Positions 55,266 to 62,403 of a stretch of 64,000 bases of DNA are shown here, one piece after another (positions within the stretch are counted from its first letter, which is position 1; every line of letters begins with the position of its first letter). Under the pieces are notes generated by a model that was not told where the DNA came from, searched no databases, and saw nothing but the letters and a program-made list of their open reading frames with translations. Where the stretch lies: NCBI RefSeq assembly GCF_000313915.1, contig NZ_AMYT01000021.1, positions 89,795 to 153,794 of the forward strand. Direction: 5' to 3'. A program made the translations under genes and the position numbers. This DNA comes from Catellicoccus marimammalium M35/04/3. Lineage in GTDB: Bacteria > Bacillota > Bacilli > Lactobacillales > Catellicoccaceae.

Positions 55266-57737
55266 ATGAAAGAGTTAGTGTTCTATCTTCCTACCCTTCC
55301 GAAAGAAGAAGATTGGTTGGAACAAGTAAAGCATTTATCTGCGATTGCTCGTGCAGAGTATCAAGCAGAGAACCAGTTATTAACCATAAAGTATGATCCT
55401 ACTTCTGCAACTAAAGATGAAGTAGTTTCTCATATACAAAAGCTTGTCCCTCAATTGATGGAACAAAAAATTGAGGATTACGCAGTGGAAGAAATTAGTT
55501 GTGCTTCTTGTGCGTTAACGATTGAAACAGGATTGAACAAAATTGAAGGAATTCATGAAGTCATTATTAATCCTGTTACACAAAAAGTACGAGTTTTTTC
55601 TGATGCTTCTGTTACCAAAGAAGAAGTCGAAGAAAAATTATCGAGTTTAGGATATCCAGTGGTCAAAAAGGAAGTTCCTGTCACAAAAGAAGAAAGTCCA
55701 AACTCAAAGAAAAAAGAGGACACTTCGCATTGTGCAACAACAAGTAAGGCGAAGAAATCGAGTTTCCATTTAGTTACGATGGGAATTTTAGCTGCGATTA
55801 GTTTTTATATCAGTATGGCTCCAATGTTACATTTACCTATTTTTTCGGTTCTTGATTTAACAACACACCCAGAAATTACTTCAGTCGTACTATTATTACT
55901 ATCTCTTCCTGTATTATATTTTGCTCGAAAAATTTATAATGTCGGTTTCACTGCCTTATTCCATTTTAGCCCTAACATGGAAACGTTGATTGCTCTAGGA
56001 ACTTCTATTTCTTGGGTATATAGCGTATATGAAACCGTACAAATCTTTTTACACCATAGTTATCATGGATTGTACTACGATTCTGTAGCGTTGATTTTAA
56101 CCTTTGTTTTAATTGGTCATACGATTGAACATCGAACTACAGATAGTGCAAAAGATACATTGAAAGATGTTTCTTCTATGATTCCCAAAGTGGTACATAA
56201 AATTATGGATAATCACACTTATGAAGATTTACCTGCGGATCAATTACAAGTTGGGGATGAAATCCAAGTTCGTTCTGGAGAAACGATTCCTTTTGATGGA
56301 GTGATTTTAGAAGGAACTTCTGATGTGCAAGAATCAATGTTAAACGGAGAAAGCTTGCCAAAAACAAAAACAGTAGGCGATAAAGTCTATGCAGGAACTA
56401 TTAGTACAGTGGGTACGATTAATGTAAAAATTGAAAAAGCCACTAACGATAATATGTTGTATCAAATTTCTAACTTAGTAGAAAAAGCACAACAAGATAA
56501 ATTGCCAATCCACAAATTAGTAGATAAAATCTCTAAAGTGTTTGTTCCATTGGTCATGATTTTAGCGGTTGTGACCTTCCTATTTTGGAAATTCTATGCG
56601 AAAGATTCCATTGATTTCTCTTTAAACATGTTAGTTTCTGTTTTAATTATTGCTTGTCCATGTGCGCTAGGTCTTGCGACACCAATTTCTACGATGATTA
56701 GTATGAAAAACTTAGCACAAAAAGGGATTTTATTGAAGAAAAGTTCTTTATTAGAAGAAATTTCTCATATCGATACCGTAGTCTTTGATAAGACAGGAAC
56801 ATTAACGACAGGTACTTTAGCTGTAGAAGATGTGATTTTGATGGATGAAAAAGAAGATCAAGGAAACTTCTTAGCGATGGTAGGAAGTGTGGAACAAAGC
56901 TCTGAACATCCGATTGCAAAAGCGATTGTAGAAGAAGTGAAAAAAGAACAACTTTCTTTTGTTGGTACCAAAGATATGAATACTTATCCTGGTTTAGGAA
57001 CTGCCGCAACGATTGATGGTGCTGTGATTTCTATTGGGAATCAAGCTTTGATGAAAGAAAAAGGAGTAGAAATCCCTCAAGCCGCTTTACAAAAAGTGGA
57101 AGTTTTTGAAAATGAAGGAAAAACTGTGATTTATTGTGCTAAAGATGCTACTTTTTTAGGAATGATTACTTTAAGTGACACACTTCGTTCAGAAAGTAAG
57201 AAAGTCGTTCAAGCCTTACAAGCAATGGATAAAAAAGTAGTAATTTTAACCGGAGATAATGAACGTAATGCCAAAGCCATTGCACAAAAATTAGGAGTAA
57301 CCGAAGTCATTGCGAATGTTTTACCACAAAATAAACAAAATGAAATTCAAAAATTAATGAATGCTGGACGTAAAGTAATTATGGTCGGAGATGGAATTAA
57401 TGATGCTCCTTCGATTGCGACCGCAACGATTGGAATTTCAATGAATTCTGGAACAAACTTGGCGATTGATGCTTCTGATATCATTTTAATTAATGATGCT
57501 CTAACTTCTATTCCAGAATTATTCTTCATTGGTAAAAAGACGCTATCCAATATCAAGGAAAATCTTTTCTGGGCTTTGGTTTACAATGTGATTAGTATTC
57601 CACTCGCGATGGGAATTCCTTATTTCTTTGGTGGTCCATTAGTGAACCCAGTGATTTCAAGTATTGCGATGAGTGCAAGCTCTATCATTATTGTTTTAAA
57701 TGCTCTTCGTTTAAAACACTTACATTTCAAAGATTAA
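55266..57737 (+). CDS. Copper-type P1B ATPase (CopA-like)
   Basis: 823 residues. Two N-terminal HMA-like domains: the first (about 1-72) lacks CxxC, the second has ISCASCALTIE (about residues 79-84). Then eight membrane helices with the metal motif ACPCALGLATP, phosphorylation site DKTGTLT, SEHPIAKAI (HP motif) and GDGINDAP. The actuator motif is LNGESLP instead of the usual TGES. CPC indicates Cu+ export. Start ATG 55266 follows AAAGG at proper distance; ATG 55257 does not. No CopY-type operator was seen. Confidence 0.87.
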   Translation: MKELVFYLPTLPKEEDWLEQVKHLSAIARAEYQAENQLLTIKYDPTSATKDEVVSHIQKLVPQLMEQKIEDYAVEEISCASCALTIETGLNKIEGIHEVIINPVTQKVRVFSDASVTKEEVEEKLSSLGYPVVKKEVPVTKEESPNSKKKEDTSHCATTSKAKKSSFHLVTMGILAAISFYISMAPMLHLPIFSVLDLTTHPEITSVVLLLLSLPVLYFARKIYNVGFTALFHFSPNMETLIALGTSISWVYSVYETVQIFLHHSYHGLYYDSVALILTFVLIGHTIEHRTTDSAKDTLKDVSSMIPKVVHKIMDNHTYEDLPADQLQVGDEIQVRSGETIPFDGVILEGTSDVQESMLNGESLPKTKTVGDKVYAGTISTVGTINVKIEKATNDNMLYQISNLVEKAQQDKLPIHKLVDKISKVFVPLVMILAVVTFLFWKFYAKDSIDFSLNMLVSVLIIACPCALGLATPISTMISMKNLAQKGILLKKSSLLEEISHIDTVVFDKTGTLTTGTLAVEDVILMDEKEDQGNFLAMVGSVEQSSEHPIAKAIVEEVKKEQLSFVGTKDMNTYPGLGTAATIDGAVISIGNQALMKEKGVEIPQAALQKVEVFENEGKTVIYCAKDATFLGMITLSDTLRSESKKVVQALQAMDKKVVILTGDNERNAKAIAQKLGVTEVIANVLPQNKQNEIQKLMNAGRKVIMVGDGINDAPSIATATIGISMNSGTNLAIDASDIILINDALTSIPELFFIGKKTLSNIKENLFWALVYNVISIPLAMGIPYFFGGPLVNPVISSIAMSASSIIIVLNALRLKHLHFKD

Positions 57738-57745
57738 AGGAAACC

Positions 57746-57774
57746 AAACGCTTAGGGAAACCTAGGCGTTTTTG
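57746..57774 (+). terminator. Terminator of the copper ATPase gene
   Basis: AAACGCTTAGG/CCTAGGCGTTT with GAAA loop, one G-U pair, short T run. Confidence 0.85.
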
Positions 57775-57798
57775 TATGTCCAAAGAAAAGAAAGACTA

Positions 57799-57807
57799 TG
57801 TTATAAT
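57799..57807 (+). promoter_or_regulatory. Extended -10 promoter
   Basis: TG, one base, TATAAT (57802-57807), 31 bases before the start of the helical protein gene. Confidence 0.55.
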
Positions 57808-57837
57808 AGAAAGGAATTTATTAAAGGAGAAAAAAAT

Positions 57838-58266
57838 ATGAAACAAATGCATATCGGTGTTTATTTCCAAAACATCAATGACTTAATTACAAATACAGAA
57901 GAAGTAGGATCAAAAATGCATCCTTATTACGAAGAAATTCGTACAGCATTAGATGAAAATAAAGAAATTTCTGTAGAAACATTAGCGAAAGTACATACGA
58001 TCTTTGAAGAAGGAGTAGAACAATATCAAGAATATTGTAAACAAGTAGATAGCTGGAAAGTTCCTGTAAAATTAATGGGATTACATACAAAATTGGCAAA
58101 AGCTTACCATCATTATGTAGATGCTTGTGAAGCAATGTTAAACTCTGTAAATCCAGATGAAGGATTAAACAAAGAAGCATTTAATCAATCAGAACAAGAA
58201 CAAGACCAATATTCACAAGAAGTTTCAGCGATTGTCGCTCGTATGGCTAACCAATTCATGCGCTAA
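57838..58266 (+). CDS. Helical cytoplasmic protein, unknown
   Basis: 142 residues, mostly predicted alpha helix, acidic, with no membrane segment or signal peptide and without cysteine motifs suited to metal binding. I do not recognise the family; it superficially resembles small helical proteins of the YlbF type in composition only. AAAGGAG precedes ATG 57838, and the gene has its own promoter and terminator, so it is probably independent of the copper ATPase gene. Confidence 0.6.
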   Translation: MKQMHIGVYFQNINDLITNTEEVGSKMHPYYEEIRTALDENKEISVETLAKVHTIFEEGVEQYQEYCKQVDSWKVPVKLMGLHTKLAKAYHHYVDACEAMLNSVNPDEGLNKEAFNQSEQEQDQYSQEVSAIVARMANQFMR

Positions 58267-58272
58267 TCTAAC

Positions 58273-58305
58273 AAAGATCTCTGTCTATTCAGAGGTCTTT
58301 TCTTA
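58273..58305 (+). terminator. Terminator of the helical protein gene
   Basis: AAAGATCTCTG/CAGAGGTCTTT with 6-base loop and an interrupted T run. Confidence 0.75.
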
Positions 58306-58385
58306 TTATCAATGATGATTTCCAATGAAAAAATTATCAAAAAAAGGTACAATAAAATTGAGAAGAGAAGAAGGAGGAACAATCG

Positions 58386-58820
58386 ATGAAAAAACGTTGG
58401 TTAGCACTGGCTTCTGGATTATTACTGTTTTCTTTAGCAGGATGTGGAAGTAAAGAAGACGAAAAAACAGAAGAATCTTCTTCAGTAGAACAAACACAAT
58501 CCAGTGAAGAAGAATCAAAAATAGAAGAGTCTACAGAAAGTACACAACAAAGCACAGAAGTGACTACGGAAGAAACAACGCAAAACACTGCCCAGCCAAA
58601 AGTTCAAGATACACAAAACCATGATATGGGAGATCATGTGAAACCACAAAAAGACGAACATGAGAATAACCATGACATGGGAGAACATGTAAAACCACAA
58701 AAAGATGAACATGAAAATAACCATGATATGGGAGCAAACGTAAAACCTCAAAGTGATGAATATGGAGACAATCACGATATGGGGGCAAATGTGAAACCAC
58801 AAAGTAATGAGTGGGGATAG
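58386..58820 (+). CDS. Lipoprotein with four His/Met-rich tandem repeats
   Basis: 144 residues. Signal peptide with lipobox SLAGC (lipid-anchored Cys20), a Ser/Thr/Glu-rich stalk (about 21-77), then four 17-residue repeats of the type NHDMGDHVKPQKDEHEN (residues 78-144; 58617-58817). Each repeat offers HDM and, in the first two, a second HV histidine. Such His/Met clusters bind copper in other extracytoplasmic proteins, and a copper ATPase lies 0.6 kb upstream; metal binding is inference. The DNA repeat is 51 bp and diverges gradually from the first to the last copy. GGAGGA precedes the ATG. Confidence 0.75.
   Translation: MKKRWLALASGLLLFSLAGCGSKEDEKTEESSSVEQTQSSEEESKIEESTESTQQSTEVTTEETTQNTAQPKVQDTQNHDMGDHVKPQKDEHENNHDMGEHVKPQKDEHENNHDMGANVKPQSDEYGDNHDMGANVKPQSNEWG
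58617..58817 (+). repeat. Four tandem 51-bp coding repeats
   Basis: Units at 58617, 58668, 58719 and 58770 (last one 48 bp), in frame. Units 1-2 and units 3-4 are most alike, suggesting duplication in steps. Confidence 0.9.
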
Positions 58821-58822
58821 AA

Positions 58823-58852
58823 AAAAGCGATGAAGATTTCATCGCTTTTATT
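58823..58852. terminator. Bidirectional terminator
   Basis: AAAAGCGATGAA/TTCATCGCTTTT with GAT loop, between the lipoprotein gene and a small minus-strand gene. Confidence 0.88.
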
Positions 58853-58973
58853 TGTTTCCAGCATAACGAATTAACGCAACTCCAGCGAGAGTAGTTCCTA
58901 AAATTAAAGCCAAGTCTTTAAAGTTAATTTCTAATTTTGTATTTGTATGTTTTGTCGTAATTTCTAATTTCAT
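58848..58973 (-). CDS. Possible 41-residue membrane peptide
   Basis: Small frame: polar N-terminal half (MKLEITTKHTNTKLEIN) and a hydrophobic C-terminal half (LALILGTTLAGVALIRYA). GGAGGTG lies about 25 bases upstream of the ATG, separated by a hairpin AAGAAGT/ACTTCTT (loop TTG) that could bring it closer; a 12-codon frame beginning ATGGAGG also ends overlapping this start. A TATAAT on the minus strand at 59022-59017 could be its promoter. No family recognised. Confidence 0.45.
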   Translation of the reverse strand: MKLEITTKHTNTKLEINFKDLALILGTTLAGVALIRYAGNK

Positions 58974-59072
58974 AACATCAAGAAGTCAAACTTCTTTTTC
59001 ACCTCCATTTCTTTCATTATAACGATTTCCCAAGGAAAAAACATTTTTGAGCTTCCTTCTCTATATGAGAAT

Positions 59073-59081
59073 TGCTATAAT
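59073..59081 (+). promoter_or_regulatory. Extended -10 promoter
   Basis: TG, one base, TATAAT (59076-59081), 31 bases before the secreted SH3-like gene. Confidence 0.5.
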
Positions 59082-59112
59082 AAATAAAGAATTTTTAATG
59101 AGGAGACAGAAA

Positions 59113-60072
59113 ATGAATTTTAAAAAATTAATCGCTGGTTCTACATTGGCGCTTTCTTTATTAGGAGCATATGATGTAGCCAAAGAAATGACACAACCAA
59201 ATACAATGGAGGCCCAAGCTGCAACTTGGAATCAAAATATTCAAAATAAAATTGATCGATTATTCTCTACTCCACGTATTTCCTTAAATAAAAGTGGAAT
59301 TTATGCATTTGGAGCATATCCTATTAATGATTTGATTTCAGGGAAAAGATGTGATGTTGTCATTGGTGGATGGAACGGACAAAAGTATAATTCGTTAACT
59401 CAATATGGAATGAAAGTAACGAGTGCTTATGGAAGCGATTGGGCAAATGAAGGATATATTGTAGGCACTAAAAATAATAAACCAATCGTTCTTCGGGGAG
59501 AAATTGAAGTAACAGGTTCAATTTTAAATGGTTATCAAGGAATGATTTTCTTAAATGTTGATTCTTACTATACAAAGAAAGTACAAAAAATAGTATCAGA
59601 TAATAATAAGCCAAAAGAACCAAAATCTACAAATTGTGATCAATTATTATCTGCAAAAGGGAAAGCTACTTTATATGGAAATAAATTTATTACAAAGAAA
59701 AAAGGAACTTCTAAAGATTCTGAAGTTTTCAGAGCTAAAAGCTATTTTACCTATAAAGGAAAAAAATATTATTCTGCATACCAAACTGATTCTAAAGGGA
59801 ATTCTGTTTGGAGAGGATATGTAGAAGAGAAAAAAGTAAACAAACTAAATAGTCAAAAAGATTATAAGACATGTGTAGTAAAAGGAAAAAATTACGGGAT
59901 TTATAACAACTTATACTTTACAAAAAAAGTATCGACTGGTAGTAAATATTATAATAAGACAGTAATTGCCAAGTATAAATATCGTTTATCTAATGGAAAA
60001 ACATATTATTCTATTTATCAAAAAGATAAATTCTTAGGCTATATAGATATTAAAGCATTAAAAGCAAAATAG
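59113..60072 (+). CDS. Secreted protein with two GW/SH3-like repeats
   Basis: 319 residues. Signal peptide of about 36 residues (cleavage near MEAQAA), a unique N-terminal domain (about 40-165), and two C-terminal repeats (about 180-250 and 255-319) with matching phrases: GKATLYGNKFITKKKG / NYGIYNNLYFTKKVS, GKKYYSAYQTD / GKTYYSIYQKD and RGYVEEKKV / LGYIDIKAL. This is the GW or SH3-like type that holds proteins on teichoic acids. Role of the first domain is unknown. AGGAGA precedes ATG 59113; the frame is open to 59047 without a better start. Confidence 0.72.
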   Translation: MNFKKLIAGSTLALSLLGAYDVAKEMTQPNTMEAQAATWNQNIQNKIDRLFSTPRISLNKSGIYAFGAYPINDLISGKRCDVVIGGWNGQKYNSLTQYGMKVTSAYGSDWANEGYIVGTKNNKPIVLRGEIEVTGSILNGYQGMIFLNVDSYYTKKVQKIVSDNNKPKEPKSTNCDQLLSAKGKATLYGNKFITKKKGTSKDSEVFRAKSYFTYKGKKYYSAYQTDSKGNSVWRGYVEEKKVNKLNSQKDYKTCVVKGKNYGIYNNLYFTKKVSTGSKYYNKTVIAKYKYRLSNGKTYYSIYQKDKFLGYIDIKALKAK

Positions 60073-60085
60073 ATGCGAAAAAGAA

Positions 60086-60114
60086 TTGAAACCCATAGTA
60101 GAGTATGGTACTAT
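60086..60114 (+). promoter_or_regulatory. rpmE2 promoter
   Basis: TTGAAA (60086-60091), 17 bases, TACTAT (60109-60114). The following 65-base leader contains TTAATT/AATTAA pairing but no Zur-like palindrome. Confidence 0.6.
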
Positions 60115-60182
60115 ATGAATGTTAATTATTATCAAAATTAATCTCTGTTCTAGCAAATAGATCAGGGCAAAGGAGAGTTATT

Positions 60183-60434
60183 ATGAAAAAAGGAATTCAT
60201 CCAGATTACCGTCCAGTAGTATTCATGGATTCAACTACAGGATTCAAATTCTTATCTGGTTCAACAAAAGAATCACAAGAAACTGTAGAATGGGAAGATG
60301 GAAAAACTTATCCATTAATCCGTGTTGAAATCTCTTCAGATTCACACCCATTCTATACAGGTCGTCAAAAATTCACACAAGCAGACGGACGTGTGGACCG
60401 TTTCAACAAAAAATACGGTTTATCAAACGACTAA
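60183..60434 (+). CDS. rpmE2: 50S ribosomal protein L31 type B
   Basis: 83-residue L31, type B: starts [19 protein letters not shown] and lacks the zinc-binding cysteines of type A. Ribosome binding site AAAGGAG. In Enterococcus it follows rho; here it is 28 kb away. Single gene with promoter and terminator. Confidence 0.96.
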   Translation: MKKGIHPDYRPVVFMDSTTGFKFLSGSTKESQETVEWEDGKTYPLIRVEISSDSHPFYTGRQKFTQADGRVDRFNKKYGLSND

Positions 60435-60441
60435 TTTTAAC

Positions 60442-60467
60442 AAGCTGGGATTTTCCCAGCTTTTTTT
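60442..60467 (+). terminator. rpmE2 terminator
   Basis: AAGCTGGGA/TCCCAGCTT with TTT loop and T run. Confidence 0.92.
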
Positions 60468-60499
60468 ATTTTAAAAGTAATAGATGTAGTTAGAGTGAT

Positions 60500-60570
60500 A
60501 ATAAAAAAGGTGAAGAATTCTTCACCTTTTTTATTTGTTCTCAACAATAAACTTATTTTTGAGAACAAAT
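60500..60570. terminator. Adjacent 36-bp palindrome and 12-bp inverted repeat
   Basis: 60500-60535 is a perfect 36-bp palindrome centred on GAATTC with A6 and T6 ends. It overlaps by three bases a second perfect inverted repeat, ATTTGTTCTCAA (60533-60544) and TTGAGAACAAAT (60559-60570). They lie just after the stop of the minus-strand gene and probably terminate it, while rpmE2 has its own terminator. Confidence 0.65.
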
Positions 60571-60579
60571 AGCAGATTT

Positions 60580-60999
60580 TTAATGATTGTCTTTCTTTAT
60601 AAAATAAAGTAAAAACTTGTTAAAGAAATAAAACAGGATACTATATATTCCTCCAAGAATAGAAAAAACCAATATCCATATACCATTTTCTATCCAAGTT
60701 AATGAATGAATAGTGGGATATCTCAATAATAGAATAATTAAAGATAACAAAGCAGAGCTCATAGTGAAAAATAAAAGATTATGAGAGAATAGATACTTTG
60801 TTTTTTTTCTTAATTGCGGTATAAAATATTGTAAATATTTGTATTGAATAAAATCAGAAAGGATGATAAGAATAATCGCCCATAAAAATCCTATTGGAGG
60901 TGGAAAATCAGATCCTAGTAAAAGTATTACTAGCCATCCAATAAAAAATAAAATTGTATTTATTCTTATAATTTTTTTAGTACTTAACTTATTTTTCAT
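60580..60999 (-). CDS. Four-helix membrane protein, unknown
   Basis: 139 residues with four hydrophobic helices (about 12-30, 34-52, 73-92, 106-130) and basic ends; no recognised domain. Start is ATG 60999, which has a strong AAGGAGGACC behind it; the open frame continues to 61065 without such a signal. AT content is higher and codon choice poorer than in the housekeeping genes, so recent acquisition is possible. Confidence 0.6.
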   Translation of the reverse strand: MKNKLSTKKIIRINTILFFIGWLVILLLGSDFPPPIGFLWAIILIILSDFIQYKYLQYFIPQLRKKTKYLFSHNLLFFTMSSALLSLIILLLRYPTIHSLTWIENGIWILVFSILGGIYSILFYFFNKFLLYFIKKDNH

Positions 61000-61279
61000 T
61001 AAAGGTCCTCCTTGGAATCCAATTATAATGGATAGAAGGAGGTATATAAATATTGATGAATGCATGTTAACAGAGTATTAATAATTGAAGATATTATGCG
61101 TAATTAAAATGTCTATAATAGTAAGTATTTCTTTATAAATAACTATAAAACGATAATTTTACAATTTGAGCGATAATAAAAAAGATAGAAAGTATATTTC
61201 AGAGTTTTTATAAAAGTTGATATTTTTGCATTATTTTAAAAGTAAGCTCATAATGAAATTGTGAAAAGGAGTGGTAAAT

Positions 61280-61651
61280 ATGAATAAAAGAGAAAGAGAA
61301 GTTCGTTTATTTATCTTATCTACAGAATCTAATCAACGTGCTACTCAAAAAGCAGAAGAATGGTTACGAAAACATGATGTAGATTACACATGCTTTGATT
61401 TAGCAGAAAAGAAACCTACACGTGATGAAGTATTGAGATGGATGAAGCATTCAGATTTCAAACCAAAAAAATTTGTAAATGTGGAAGATACCTCTGATCG
61501 TCATAAAGCAGAAGAAAAATCTGATAAAGAATTTGCAAGTTGGTTAATTAACCATCCAGAAGAAGTGGAATTACCAATTTTGGAAATTAACCACGAAGTA
61601 AAAATGTTTGGTTTTGAAGCAACAAAATATGAAGAATATTTAGGAGAATAA
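61280..61651 (+). CDS. ArsC/Spx-fold protein without CxxC
   Basis: 123 residues with the ArsC/Spx fold pattern: a beta strand start (REVRLFILSTESNQRATQKAEEWLRKHDVDYTCFDL), KPTRDEVLRWM helix and the later SWLINHPEEVELPILEINHEVKMFGFEATKYEEYL, corresponding to the RPI/GF region of the family. The redox CxxC normally near residue 10 is replaced by STESN. It may bind RNA polymerase alpha like Spx but cannot be thiol-switched there. AAAGGAG lies before ATG 61280; GTG 61271 overlaps it. Confidence 0.65.
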   Translation: MNKREREVRLFILSTESNQRATQKAEEWLRKHDVDYTCFDLAEKKPTRDEVLRWMKHSDFKPKKFVNVEDTSDRHKAEEKSDKEFASWLINHPEEVELPILEINHEVKMFGFEATKYEEYLGE

Positions 61652-61652
61652 T

Positions 61653-61690
61653 AAAGAAAGGATGCATCAATGTGATGTATCCTTTCTTTG
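61653..61690 (+). terminator. Terminator of the ArsC-fold gene
   Basis: AAAGAAAGGATGCATCA with its near-complement (one G-U) ending CCTTTCTTT; three-base loop. Confidence 0.85.
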
Positions 61691-62340
61691 TTATATATAA
61701 ATGAATATTAAAATTCCAATAGTTATGTTGTGTTTCCTATCATACTTTGTTGAATTACATGATATTTTTTTTGATGGTCTAATACAATTAAATATAGTAT
61801 ATAGAATACATAAAGCAGGATAACTCTAGTAATATTTGAGTGTAATAAATTGATATTTTTCAAAAATAAATGATTATCCTTTGATATAGGGTAGATTAAT
61901 TATTTGAGCACTCGCAATAATGGAGTCCAATTTGAAATAATTATAGTAATTAAACTAAGAGTATATTATTTCCAAAGATAGTTATATTATTGTTAGATAG
62001 AGAATGTATTGTAAAAATTTTAATATACAAAAGAGATTACAATAGTACGGTTCTCTAACTTATATTCTTTTTTGTGAAATATAACAAAAGTTGAACTCTG
62101 TTATTATTCATAAGTGGGAATAATATATAAGACAATGAGAATGTTAAATAATAATAAAAATAAATATATCATGGAAAGTTAAAAGTAGATAAACTTCTAA
62201 CAATTTTATACAAAATGTGTTTGATTTCATATTTTTTGATATTTAATTTTTTCTATCAAATAATTCTTATTAAAATTGAATTATGTAGACTTTTATCACA
62301 TTGTTATTAACCAAAATAAAATTGTTAAAAATTGAACTAT
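61691..62340. other. AT-rich intergenic stretch
   Basis: About 650 bases with no convincing gene on either strand: all frames are cut by stops and lack ribosome binding sites. No RNA element, repeat or insertion sequence end was recognised. It separates the ArsC-fold gene from the surface-protein gene and is markedly richer in A and T than the rest of the window. Confidence 0.6.
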
Positions 62341-62341
62341 A

Positions 62342-62369
62342 TTGTATTTTTTTTGAGAAAGAATATAAT
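62342..62369 (+). promoter_or_regulatory. Promoter of the surface protein gene
   Basis: TTGTAT (62342-62347), 16 bases, TATAAT (62364-62369), followed by AAAGGAGGAA at 62382. Confidence 0.6.
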
Positions 62370-62403
62370 TGTCCTTAGTATAAAGGAGGAAAAAGTAGAG
62401 TAA

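Noticed and set aside
58617..58817. Repeats as a CRISPR or satellite
   Set aside because: They are contiguous, in frame and encode a conserved peptide unit.
61036..61110. Very short plus-strand frames after GAAGGAGGT
   Set aside because: The frames are 4 and 15 codons, the longer one poorly spaced from the ribosome binding site, and they lie opposite the start of the minus-strand membrane protein; no support for a gene.
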